From contig JAILGB010000007.1 of the NCBI GenBank assembly GCA_024697185.1, forward strand, positions 1-64,000: DNA of 64,000 bases. Direction: 5' to 3'. The stretch is from Opitutales bacterium. GTDB taxonomy: Bacteria > Verrucomicrobiota > Verrucomicrobiia > Opitutales > UBA953. Under the pieces are notes generated by a model. It searched no databases. It was not told the origin of the DNA and worked only from the letters and a program-made list of their open reading frames with translations. Of the stretch, positions 7,913 to 16,155 are shown one piece after another (position 1 is the first letter of the stretch; each line of letters begins with the position of its first letter). The position numbers were made by a program, and so were the translations under genes.

Positions 7913-10375
7913 TTACCAGCGGCGGAGTTCGAGGTTGTCGAGGAGGAGAAAGTCTTCATCGCCGAATCCGGAGACGTTGATGCTGATTTTGGCGCTTGCC
8001 GTTCCCGCGGGCGCTTTGGAGCAGGTGACATAGCGGCGCCAGTGGGAGTTGTCGCCGGCGGGAACGCCGACCATGCTGTAGGCGAGCGCGCGTCCGGCGG
8101 CGTTTTGCCAGACGATCACAAAGCGCGCGTCGGAGCCGACGGAGAGTTTGCCGCGCGCCGTCGCGGAGAACAGAAGCGTGTCGCCGGCTTTGGCGGGAAC
8201 GGTTTTTTGGAAACCGGCGCAGTCTTTGGCACCTGAAAACTTGTAGGAAAACTCCCCGTCAAAGACTTCTCCGCCTTTGCTCGTGATGTCGGCAAAAAGG
8301 TTCGGGCTCGGATAGAGGATCGGACGGCAGTCTTGCGGGAACGCGAGCGATTTGCCCTGGCGCCAATCGCCCGACGGGAACGCCTTGAGCTTGGTGATCG
8401 GACTGTCTTCGTCGTTGTAGCGGCCGGGCAGCCGTTCAAAAGTTTCGCGCCATTCGGGACGTTTGTTGTGGTGGCGGAGCAAATCGGCGAGCAGCGTTCC
8501 CGCGGGCGTTCCCGTGAGGTGTTTTTCGAGCAGCTTCTCGATTGCGAGCCGTTGCGGCGACGCTTCAAAGGTTTTGAGGGCTTCGATGATCTCGAGGATT
8601 TTTGTCGGGCGCGGATCCGAGATGGAGATTTTTGGGGGTGCGGGCAAAACGGCTTTGTCCCAGATCGGCATCCTGACCGCGTTCCCGATGTCTTCGAGCG
8701 TTTGGAGCGGAGCGTTCATCAGCGCCTTGCGTTCGTCATAGGCGTCGGCGAGGGCGCGCATGCGTTCAAAATCTTTTTTGACGCGCGACAGGCGGGCGCG
8801 TTCCCGACGGTTGCGTTCGGTGCTTGCGCTTTTGGCGAAGGATTTTTCCGCCGCGTCAAAAAATGCGGCGAGCTCCGTCCAGTCTTCCCGCGAAAAAATT
8901 TCGACGGCGCTTTCGAGGCGGTAGCCGGCGAGCCAGCGCTGGGGTGTTTTCTGATTGTACCAGATTTTTTCGCAGCGGAGATAAAAAGCCTTCATCGCGA
9001 CGGCGGCGGGACCGAACGCTAAGCGGCAATAGCGGTCGATGAGGTGGTCGGCGTTGGCGTTTTGCGGGTCGGCGAGCGCTTGGGCGGCGATCCAGGCTTT
9101 GAGGCAGTCAACGCCGTTCGGGTCGGCGCCTTCGATCATCATGAGGCGTGCGCCGTTGGCGTGGGCTTGGCGGATGGCTTCGACTTGCGCATGGTAAAAT
9201 TCCCGCGGGAACGGATAAGGCGCGCCTTCGTAATATTCCCAAATGCCCCAGAGACGCGCGCCCGATTTGCCCCAACGTTCAAAAAGTTCGAGGTCGCGGG
9301 AACGGTATTTGTCGTAAAACCATTGGCCGCGGTCGGTGCAGAGCACGGGCAGAATGTTCTCGCGAAGATTGAACAGCGGCGGCGTCTGGGTTTCGCGGTA
9401 GGCAAGACAGCCGAAATTCCGTTCGGGCATCATCGCCGCGACGGTGTTGGCGTAGCGGTAAAAATAATCGGAGCGGACGACGGCGTCATTGAAAAATTTC
9501 ACGGGAACGCCGTAATGCTCTTCCGACTCGGGGGATTCGTCCCAAACGAGATTGTCGTTGATGCCGAGAGAAAAACTGTAGGCGTTGGGGTATTTTTCAA
9601 AATATTTTTTTGCCGCAGCGACGGTGACGGAGGCGGCGCTCGGCGGGATGAGATTGGGCTGCGGGCTGAAACCGTTGTCGCGCATGCGGGCGGGCGTTCC
9701 CGCAAAAACGGAGCGGAGTTCGGGGTGCTGTTCCAGGACTTCGCTTGTAAAAATGTTGTAGAGGTTGTGGCTGAACGCCGGCGAGTTGCCGAAGCCGAGA
9801 TGCCTGCCCCAGAGCCCGAGCGTTCCCGCGTTGCGCCAGTGCCAGGCGGGAACGATGTCGCGCCGGCCGTTCCCGATTGAAAAGTTGGCGAGGGTGTTCC
9901 ACTCGGCGCCGTCGGTGCCGGGCATCAGGAAATGGATGTCGAGGTATTCGCGGAGAAAAACGCTGCAGGCTCCCCAGATGGCGGATTCGCTGTTGGCTTT
10001 GATAAAAATCTTGCCGTCGCGGGCGGCGATCGTGTAGCTGTCGCCGGGATTTTGCGGCGGGATCAGATCCGCTCCTGCGCGCGTGTTCCCGATGTAGATG
10101 CCGGAAGCGTTCCCGGCGGGAACGCTGTGTTCGCTGCGGACCTCGACGGCGGTTTCAAAAACGCGGCCGAGCCATTCCGCCAAGTCCTGTGCCGCCAAAA
10201 GATCCGTGTCGGGACTGTCGTCCGCGACATAGACGGCACCGCTGAAAACGCCGTTGTGAACGAGCATCGACGACGAATCTTCGCCGTTCGCCGCGGGAAC
10301 AAAAGCCAAAACGAGCGCCCCAAAAAGAATCGTCGGACGCAAGCGCCGGAGCATCGTGCCGAGAAACAAAAACAT
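7913..10375 (-). CDS. Secreted DUF4838-domain protein, probable carbohydrate-active enzyme
   Basis: An 820-residue protein with a signal peptide (a second Met at residue 8 starts LRRLRPTILFGALVLAF, ending near AANG). Residues about 40-160 resemble the GH67-type N-terminal domain, with a carbohydrate-style YIGNT core. Residues about 180-450 are DUF4838-like, and the last about 170 form a beta-rich, probably sugar-binding domain (FSYKFSGAK...FLLLDNLELRRW). DUF4838 proteins occur widely in Verrucomicrobiota, Planctomycetes and Lentisphaerae near glycan-degradation genes. Alpha-glucuronidase-like activity has been suggested by fold only, so the substrate is unknown. It heads the minus-strand operon and faces the hydrolase-SufT gene across a 126-nt divergent region. 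About 20 motif copies lie in the gene. Confidence 0.85.
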   Translation of the reverse strand: MFLFLGTMLRRLRPTILFGALVLAFVPAANGEDSSSMLVHNGVFSGAVYVADDSPDTDLLAAQDLAEWLGRVFETAVEVRSEHSVPAGNASGIYIGNTRAGADLIPPQNPGDSYTIAARDGKIFIKANSESAIWGACSVFLREYLDIHFLMPGTDGAEWNTLANFSIGNGRRDIVPAWHWRNAGTLGLWGRHLGFGNSPAFSHNLYNIFTSEVLEQHPELRSVFAGTPARMRDNGFSPQPNLIPPSAASVTVAAAKKYFEKYPNAYSFSLGINDNLVWDESPESEEHYGVPVKFFNDAVVRSDYFYRYANTVAAMMPERNFGCLAYRETQTPPLFNLRENILPVLCTDRGQWFYDKYRSRDLELFERWGKSGARLWGIWEYYEGAPYPFPREFYHAQVEAIRQAHANGARLMMIEGADPNGVDCLKAWIAAQALADPQNANADHLIDRYCRLAFGPAAVAMKAFYLRCEKIWYNQKTPQRWLAGYRLESAVEIFSREDWTELAAFFDAAEKSFAKSASTERNRRERARLSRVKKDFERMRALADAYDERKALMNAPLQTLEDIGNAVRMPIWDKAVLPAPPKISISDPRPTKILEIIEALKTFEASPQRLAIEKLLEKHLTGTPAGTLLADLLRHHNKRPEWRETFERLPGRYNDEDSPITKLKAFPSGDWRQGKSLAFPQDCRPILYPSPNLFADITSKGGEVFDGEFSYKFSGAKDCAGFQKTVPAKAGDTLLFSATARGKLSVGSDARFVIVWQNAAGRALAYSMVGVPAGDNSHWRRYVTCSKAPAGTASAKISINVSGFGDEDFLLLDNLELRRW

Positions 10376-10398
10376 TTGACTTTTATCTTAAATCAAAA

Positions 10399-10455
10399 AC
10401 GGCGTTCCCGCGAGTGCTTTTTATGACAGCCTGCGAGCGCGCGCGGGAACGCCGT
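10399..10455. repeat. Long-looped inverted motif pair between divergent genes
   Basis: Arms of 14 bases (ACGGCGTTCCCGCG at 10,399-10,412 and its complement at 10,442-10,455) enclose a 29-base AT/GC-mixed loop. The flanking genes diverge, so it is not positioned as a terminator. It lies upstream of both starts and could be a regulatory cruciform or simply a motif pair left after rearrangement. Confidence 0.6.
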
Positions 10456-10465
10456 CCCTGTGTTT

Positions 10466-10494
10466 TTGCGATAAATTTGCGAAAGCCTTATAAT
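10466..10494 (+). promoter_or_regulatory. Promoter giving a probable leaderless mRNA
   Basis: TTGCGA (10,466-10,471), a 17-bp spacer and a perfect TATAAT (10,489-10,494). The ATG of the next gene is at 10,502, so transcription would start at or 1 nt before the start codon. AGAGGA between them resembles a Shine-Dalgarno but would not be in the RNA if this promoter is used. Confidence 0.6.
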
Positions 10495-10501
10495 AGAGGA
10501 T

Positions 10502-12022
10502 ATGTCCGCAGATTATACCGTTCCCGCCTTGCCCAAGGCTGTCAAAACCTTGTATCCGTTTGAGCCGCATCTTTTCGATTTGCCCGACGGCGAGGGCTGT
10601 ATGCATTATCTCGACGAGGGTAACGGCTCCAACGGTGTGATCGTTTTGCTGCACGGGAACCCGACTTGGTCGTTTATGTATCGCCGGCTGATTTTGGAAC
10701 TCGCCCATCGCGGTTACCGCTGCATCGCGCCGGACCATCTCGGCATGGGACTTTCGCAAAAACTGCCGGGGCGGCATTACCGGCTCGCGGATCGCATCCG
10801 CCACATTGAGGCGCTGATCGGGCATTTGGGGATCTTGCATTATACGTTGATCGCCCACGACTGGGGAGGAGCGATCGCCTGCGGTGTCGCCGGACGCTCT
10901 CCCGTGATGGTCGAACGCTTGGTTTTGATGAACACGGCGGCTTTCCGTTCCCGCAATATTCCCAAACGCATCGCGCTTTGCAAAATGGGCGGGATCGGTC
11001 CGTTTTTAGTTAAAAACTTTAATGTCTTCGTCAAGGCGGCGACGCGGATGACGGTGACGCAGCCGCTCGATGCGGCGACGCGCGAAGGCTATCTGTTCCC
11101 GTATGACTGCCCGCAGCATCGTGTGGCGGTCGCCGATTTTATCCGCGATATTCCGCTCGACAAAAACGATCCGTCCTATGAAACCCTATTAGAGACGGAA
11201 AACAATCTGGAAAAACTGAAAAACAAGCCGGTTTTGCTGGCGTGGGGCGGGGCGGATTTTTGTTTCGGCAAAGATTTTTACGATGAGTTTTGCGAACGCT
11301 TCCCCAAGGCGGAGCATGCGTTTTTTGAGGATGTGAAGCATTATCTGCTCGAAGGCGACGCCGGTGTGAGGACGATGAAGGCGATTGTGGCGTTTTTGGA
11401 ACAGACGCAGCCGCCAAAGCCTGTTTCGCGGCCGTTGCCCAACAACAACCGCATACTCAAGCGCGATGTGGAGGCGACAACGGTGCCGAGCGGTGATGCC
11501 GCCTATTTGCCCGCGGGAACGCCGGTGACGATCACGCACCGTTTGGGCGGCAATTTTACGGTCATTTGCGATGTGGGCATGTTCAGGATCGCCGGCAAAG
11601 ACGCCGACGCGCTCGACGAGCCGCCGCCCGGCGAGACGGTCAATATTTCCGGGACGACTGACGCTTACGGCTCCACGGGAACGGCGGAGCACCCTCATCA
11701 CAGCGGCGCTCCCGACACCGACAAGATCTGGGACGCGCTCAAACTCGTCTATGATCCCGAAATCCCCGTCGATATTGTCAATCTGGGCTTGATTTATTCT
11801 TTGAAGGTGGAGGAGCTGGGCGACGACCGTTATGCGGTCCGGATCGCGATGACCTTGACGGCGCCCGGCTGCGGTATGGGTCCCGTCATCGCCGAAGACG
11901 CGCGCAATCGCGTTTTGAGCGTTCCCGGAGTGCATGAGGCGACGATCGAGATTGTTTTTGAACCGCCGTGGACCCAGGATATGGTCAGTGAAGAGGGACG
12001 GATGGAACTCGGCTGGATTTGA
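10502..12022 (+). CDS. Alpha/beta-hydrolase fused to a SufT (MIP18-family) Fe-S protein
   Basis: One uninterrupted frame of 506 residues joins two proteins that are normally separate. Residues 1-300 are a haloalkane-dehalogenase/epoxide-hydrolase-like alpha/beta hydrolase: HGNP oxyanion loop at 51-54, nucleophile Asp120 in HDWGG, probable acid Asp252 and His280. A Pro-rich linker (301-316) leads to residues 317-506, which match SufT: an N-terminal part with PSGDAAYLPAGT and FRIAGKDADAL, then a DUF59 domain with DPEIPVDIVNLGLIY and the conserved Cys457 in TAPGCGMG. SufT-type proteins act in Fe-S cluster maturation. The hydrolase's substrate is unknown. birA follows after 23 nt. A lost stop codon between two cotranscribed genes is the simplest origin. 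Confidence 0.88.
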   Translation: MSADYTVPALPKAVKTLYPFEPHLFDLPDGEGCMHYLDEGNGSNGVIVLLHGNPTWSFMYRRLILELAHRGYRCIAPDHLGMGLSQKLPGRHYRLADRIRHIEALIGHLGILHYTLIAHDWGGAIACGVAGRSPVMVERLVLMNTAAFRSRNIPKRIALCKMGGIGPFLVKNFNVFVKAATRMTVTQPLDAATREGYLFPYDCPQHRVAVADFIRDIPLDKNDPSYETLLETENNLEKLKNKPVLLAWGGADFCFGKDFYDEFCERFPKAEHAFFEDVKHYLLEGDAGVRTMKAIVAFLEQTQPPKPVSRPLPNNNRILKRDVEATTVPSGDAAYLPAGTPVTITHRLGGNFTVICDVGMFRIAGKDADALDEPPPGETVNISGTTDAYGSTGTAEHPHHSGAPDTDKIWDALKLVYDPEIPVDIVNLGLIYSLKVEELGDDRYAVRIAMTLTAPGCGMGPVIAEDARNRVLSVPGVHEATIEIVFEPPWTQDMVSEEGRMELGWI

Positions 12023-12045
12023 GAATTTTTTAGCGGGAACGGACT

Positions 12046-12843
12046 TTGGAAAAATCGGAGGACATCGTGGCGGGAACGCTGGCGGCGCTTTGCGGGAACG
12101 CGGCGATCGGGATTTTTGTCTGTGAAGAGCTTGATTCGAGCAATGCGGAGGCTTTGCGGCGGCTTCGCGCCGGCGCGGGAACGCCGTTTGTGGTTTTCGC
12201 CAAACGCCAGACGGCGGGACGCGGCCGCGGCGACCACCGTTGGGAGAGTCCCGCCGGGAACATTTACGCCTCCTTCGCCTTCCGCCCGAATATCGCGCCG
12301 CAGGGACTTTGCAATTTTACAACCTGGCTGGGTGTCTGCGTCTGCCGGATGCTGAACGAGACGTTCGGCGTTCCCGCCACCGTCAAATGGCCCAACGACA
12401 TTTGGGTGGACGGCAAAAAACTTTCGGGAACGCTGACGGAGGTTGAAACGGATCCGCAACGCGTCCGCGCCGTCGTCTATGGCATCGGGCTCAATGTCGC
12501 GGGAACGCCCGAAAACCTGTCGTCGCCTGCCGTCGCCCTCGCAGACTGTGTTCCCGCGGGAACACCTCTGTCGTCCAATGCGGTGGCGGCGCGCCTCATC
12601 GAAACCGTGCTCGACGGGGCGGAACGCTTTTTTGCCGGCGGGATCGAAGAGGATTTGGCGCTTTTGTGGGAAAAATACGACGGCTTGCGCAATCGGGAGA
12701 TTTCGGCGGTTCACGGGAACGAGGCCATTGCGGGAACGGCGCGCGGGATCGACGGGAATGGCAATTTGAAAATCGAGTGCGACGGGCGGATCTGCATTTT
12801 TTCGGCGGGCGACGTTTCCCTGTTGCGTCCGTGTGAAAAATAA
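12046..12843 (+). CDS. birA: Biotin--[acetyl-CoA-carboxylase] ligase, no DNA-binding domain
   Basis: A protein of about 265 residues that activates biotin as biotinyl-AMP and attaches it to carboxylase carrier lysines. The biotin/ATP loop GRGRGDHRW and the KWPNDIW motif are present, followed by a beta-rich C-terminal domain. It lacks the N-terminal helix-turn-helix of E. coli BirA, so it is a plain ligase and not a repressor. No ATG begins the frame: a TTG at 12,046 or a GTG at 12,067 must serve; I list the former. Motif-encoded Ala-Gly-Thr peptides are frequent. Likely cotranscribed with the hydrolase-SufT gene. A biotin-dependent partner is suggested at 45,160, though its carrier domain is missing. 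Confidence 0.9.
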   Translation: MEKSEDIVAGTLAALCGNAAIGIFVCEELDSSNAEALRRLRAGAGTPFVVFAKRQTAGRGRGDHRWESPAGNIYASFAFRPNIAPQGLCNFTTWLGVCVCRMLNETFGVPATVKWPNDIWVDGKKLSGTLTEVETDPQRVRAVVYGIGLNVAGTPENLSSPAVALADCVPAGTPLSSNAVAARLIETVLDGAERFFAGGIEEDLALLWEKYDGLRNREISAVHGNEAIAGTARGIDGNGNLKIECDGRICIFSAGDVSLLRPCEK

Positions 12844-12896
12844 TTTTTGCGGGGGGCTTCGCCGGCGTTCCCGTGAAGGCGTTTTTTAATTTTTTC

Positions 12897-12925
12897 TTGA
12901 ACGGCAAGTCGCGCGCGATTAAAAT
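12897..12925 (+). promoter_or_regulatory. Sigma70-like promoter of the GYF-domain gene
   Basis: TTGAAC (12,897-12,902), 17 bp, TAAAAT (12,920-12,925), about 26 nt upstream of the ATG at 12,951. Confidence 0.55.
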
Positions 12926-12950
12926 TTGTTCATCAAACCCCTTTTAAATT

Positions 12951-14963
12951 ATGAAGCAATTTTTTGTGTTCATTAACGATGAAACGGTAGGTCCGTTCCC
13001 GCAAGATCAAGTCGAAGCCAAAATCCGTTCCGGAGAATATCCCTATGATGTTTTGATCGCGGACGCCGGCAAGGAGAATCTGACGGAAAACGACTGGGTG
13101 GAGGCGGCGGGAGCCTTGAATATTCGCCGCGCCGGCGTCGGTTTGCGTATGGCGGGCAAATCGGCGGAGGAGGAAAAGCGTCTGCGCGAGGCGCGCGAGG
13201 AAAAAATCGATCCCGAGATCCGCGTCAAACTGATGCGTTACGGCTTGGCGGACTCGATTTCCGTCGATAAATTTTCCCCGGAACAGGCAAAAGCTGCCGT
13301 GGAGTTTTACGAAAAAAACCAAAAGCGTTTCCGCGCCATAAAAATTTCTGCCGGCATCGGCGGTTTTGTTTTGTCCGCCGCGCTTTTTTCCGGGCTGTTT
13401 TGCATTGAGTTGGGCGGCAAGGCTCCGCATCGCAATCTGCTCGCGCCCGTCATCGAACTTTTTGTCGAGCCCAATGAAGCCTTGAACAATCACAAGAAGA
13501 CGGTCGCCAAGGAGATTATGCAACTCGAAGAACTGCGTCAGGAAGTGGCGGCTGTGGAATTTGTCCTGCCCAAGGGTAAGGCTGTCGGCGATCTTTTCTT
13601 GAACCAGGTCGAGATTCCCGCAGACCAGCGCGAATTTACGACGGCGACAGTGAACTATGAACCGTTGGCGGCGGCGTTTGGCGCTCCGACGGCGGTAAAA
13701 GTCTATCTGCCCCAAAACCCGTTTTCATCGACGGCGAAAAAATGGTTGCCGGAGGAAATCGAAGAGCGGATTTTGTTGAACAGCCCCGCGTGGACAAACG
13801 AGGAGCTTTCGAACAATGCCAGCCAGGAACTCGGTCCGCTGCTGCCGACATCCAAGGCCGTTCAAGCCTTCACGGCGCGCCTGCTCGACATGCTTTCAAA
13901 ACTGGATTGCGAAACGGCGCTGGAGCAGCCAAAAGTCTGGGCGGACGGCTTGATCGAAATCGTCAAGAAACAGGATTCGCGGCATATTTACTATTTTGAC
14001 TCGGAACTCAAACGGATTGCGACGCGCGCGGACGAACACGGCAATTTGCCGTCGGAACTTTCGACCCAGTTGCCGCGCAACCGGGATTTGGAGATGCTCC
14101 CCAAGGACGGCAGCGGCAAATCACTCGTCGTCGCATGGGCTTGTCGTGAGATGCCGGCGTTTTTGGACAAGTTCAACAATTTCCTCAAAGCCAACCGCTA
14201 CAAGTTTTCGCGTCAGGCGCGTCTGGACCGCTGGAACGATTTTAGAGCCAAGGAAGGCGATGTCGTCAAGATGGAGATGGAAAAAGTCCTGGGCGCGACA
14301 GCCGTCGATATTGACGAAGACGGAACCCTCACCATCTCCGGCAACCAGTCCCGACTGCGCAACGCCTGCCTCGCGTTTACGGTCGGCGATGAAACCTTTG
14401 TCGTTCCCGCCAAAACCGCCTTCAATCCCAAGGGCCCGAACGATCTGGTCGGCAAAGTGTCGGAAAAGGCAGTCGCGTTTGATTTGACAAACATCACCGG
14501 CAAAAAGACGACAAAGGCGGATTTTCTCGCCGACGAACGTTACGAAGTCAAAGAAAAAATCGAAGTCGGCGGCGTCCCGTATTTTAAGGAAGGGATGCTC
14601 GACAAGAAAAAAGTGCCGGTCGTCAAATGCTCGCCGAAACTTTATTATATCGCCGTTTTGCGCCATGTTGCCGACGATTCGCCGCAACACCGCCGCAACA
14701 AGCCGATAATCCTGGGCGTTCCCGAGGACGATTACAACGCGGTGAAGGAAGGCGATCTGCTGACCGTCGAACAGTTGAGCCAGTATCAAGTTTTCAATCG
14801 CGCACAAGAAGCGCAAAACAAAAGCCAGCTGCGCCCGATGTCCAAAGAGCAGGCGGCGGAATATTTCGCAAAGGGAGAAAACGGAAAAAAACCGGAAGCA
14901 GACGAAACACCGGCGGACGATGAGGCGGAAGAAGACGTTCCCGCCGACGAAGCGGAAGAATAG
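12951..14963 (+). CDS. Large GYF_2-domain membrane-anchored protein of unknown function
   Basis: The 670-residue protein starts with a GYF_2-type module (residues 3-55, FFVFINDETVGPFPQDQ), which usually binds peptides or other proteins. A charged helix (68-130) and one membrane helix at about 131-153 follow. The remaining 500 or so residues are soluble and mixed alpha/beta. The last 35 residues are strongly acidic (Asp/Glu/Ala repeats). With the GYF module inside, the large domain would lie outside the membrane, although orientation is not certain. I recognise no enzymatic motif. It has its own promoter and a strong terminator after it. It carries few copies of the genome motif for its length, suggesting sequence constraint. 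Confidence 0.75.
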   Translation: MKQFFVFINDETVGPFPQDQVEAKIRSGEYPYDVLIADAGKENLTENDWVEAAGALNIRRAGVGLRMAGKSAEEEKRLREAREEKIDPEIRVKLMRYGLADSISVDKFSPEQAKAAVEFYEKNQKRFRAIKISAGIGGFVLSAALFSGLFCIELGGKAPHRNLLAPVIELFVEPNEALNNHKKTVAKEIMQLEELRQEVAAVEFVLPKGKAVGDLFLNQVEIPADQREFTTATVNYEPLAAAFGAPTAVKVYLPQNPFSSTAKKWLPEEIEERILLNSPAWTNEELSNNASQELGPLLPTSKAVQAFTARLLDMLSKLDCETALEQPKVWADGLIEIVKKQDSRHIYYFDSELKRIATRADEHGNLPSELSTQLPRNRDLEMLPKDGSGKSLVVAWACREMPAFLDKFNNFLKANRYKFSRQARLDRWNDFRAKEGDVVKMEMEKVLGATAVDIDEDGTLTISGNQSRLRNACLAFTVGDETFVVPAKTAFNPKGPNDLVGKVSEKAVAFDLTNITGKKTTKADFLADERYEVKEKIEVGGVPYFKEGMLDKKKVPVVKCSPKLYYIAVLRHVADDSPQHRRNKPIILGVPEDDYNAVKEGDLLTVEQLSQYQVFNRAQEAQNKSQLRPMSKEQAAEYFAKGENGKKPEADETPADDEAEEDVPADEAEE

Positions 14964-14990
14964 TCGCACAAGCAAATCCCATCAAAAAAG

Positions 14991-15024
14991 CCGTTCCCGT
15001 GAAAGCCGCGGGAACGGTTTTTTT
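14991..15024 (+). terminator. Intrinsic terminator built from a motif pair
   Basis: Perfect 9-bp arms CCGTTCCCG (14,991-14,999) and CGGGAACGG (15,009-15,017) are followed by seven T (15,018-15,024). It closes the GYF-domain gene; the next gene is on the other strand. Confidence 0.9.
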
Positions 15025-15048
15025 ATTGTCGCGGGAACGCGTCAGAAT

Positions 15049-16134
15049 TTAATTGCCGCCTTTGCGCCGATTACAGTCTTTGCAGAGCATTTGGCAGTTT
15101 TCGGCAATTGTTCTTCCGCCATCGTGCCAAGGCGTGATGTGGTCGCCTTCCATTTCTTCGTAGTTGAAATGCTTTTTACAGACGGGGCAAATTCCTTTTT
15201 GCTTTTCGTAAGCGGTGTGTTTCATCGTGTCTGAGAAAGCGCGAACGCTCAGATGTTTTTCTTCGCGGGTCAGGATGTATTGGTAGATGCCGGATTTATT
15301 TGTCACGTCATCGTCCGCCATAAGTTTTTTGACTTCCGTTTCGAGCGTTTCCGCATTAAACGTGTTACTTTTATATTTATTATACAAATCGCCCCAGGGA
15401 ACGCCTTTCATTTCCTTGCGGTATTTGGGGAATAAAATTTTGACCCAGTTGATGACGGATTGGAAATATTGCCATAGGGGAGAGGCATTGGCGTCGTGCT
15501 GGTGAGTCGCCATGTAGTTTTCGATATGGTTTTCGCTGATCCATTCGATTGCTGTTTCCAAAAATTCTTGGCGAATTGGCGCTCCCTTCAAGTAGTCCTT
15601 ACCGATCTGATATGCCGCGCAGCCGTTCCTGCTGAAATAGCGTTTGGCATCGACAGTCCAAGTGCCGGCATAGACGGCGTTGCGGAGTTCCTGGTTCGAC
15701 AATTTTTCGCCGGCGATATTGATGGTTTTAAACCACGACAATTTTTCGCTGTCTGTGCCTTTGCAGATATAAATCGTCAGTTTGTAGTTTTCAAATCTGG
15801 CTTTTTCATCGGGCGTCAGGTTGTGATAATAGCGATTTTCAAGCGAAAACACGCTTTTTGCATATTGGCAGATTGAAATGGTTCGTTGTTGCCCGTCAAT
15901 AATTTCAAAAGTCCCGTTGTCGCGCGCCGCCCAATACATTACATTGAGGGGAAAACCTTTAAAAACAGTATCAATTACAGCTTCGCGTTGTTTGTCGTTA
16001 TAGACAAATTCCCGCTGATAGATGGGTCGGATGTCCAATTTGCCGCCGTATCCGACGACATGGCTGGTTTGGGGATCTTCGCTGTAGCCGTCGGCGAGTT
16101 CTTTGATCGTTATTTCTTTGAGTGTGATTTCCAT
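15049..16134 (-). CDS. DUF262-HNH protein (GmrSD/restriction-type nuclease)
   Basis: The 361-residue protein has an N-terminal DUF262 domain with DIRPIYQREFVY (34-45) and the hallmark DGQQR at 80-84, a ParB-like nucleotidase motif. Its C-terminal HNH zinc nuclease has paired CPVC and CKDC knuckles around GDHITPWHDGG. This architecture is that of DUF262-HNH proteins related to GmrS/GmrD type IV restriction and other defence nucleases. It lies 21 nt behind an EcoRI-type adenine methyltransferase, so a restriction-modification-like pair is the natural reading, though not proven. The gene is AT-richer than its surroundings and almost free of the genome motif, which points to horizontal acquisition. 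Confidence 0.88.
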   Translation of the reverse strand: MEITLKEITIKELADGYSEDPQTSHVVGYGGKLDIRPIYQREFVYNDKQREAVIDTVFKGFPLNVMYWAARDNGTFEIIDGQQRTISICQYAKSVFSLENRYYHNLTPDEKARFENYKLTIYICKGTDSEKLSWFKTINIAGEKLSNQELRNAVYAGTWTVDAKRYFSRNGCAAYQIGKDYLKGAPIRQEFLETAIEWISENHIENYMATHQHDANASPLWQYFQSVINWVKILFPKYRKEMKGVPWGDLYNKYKSNTFNAETLETEVKKLMADDDVTNKSGIYQYILTREEKHLSVRAFSDTMKHTAYEKQKGICPVCKKHFNYEEMEGDHITPWHDGGRTIAENCQMLCKDCNRRKGGN

Positions 16135-16155
16135 GGTTTGGGGGAGGGGTTAAAA

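Noticed and set aside
10399-10455. Reading the motif pair as a terminator
   Set aside because: The flanking genes diverge, the loop is 29 bases, and no gene ends there.
12853-12893. Terminator after birA
   Set aside because: A T-rich tail exists (GTTTTTTAATTTTTT), but only a 4-bp stem can be drawn, too weak to call.
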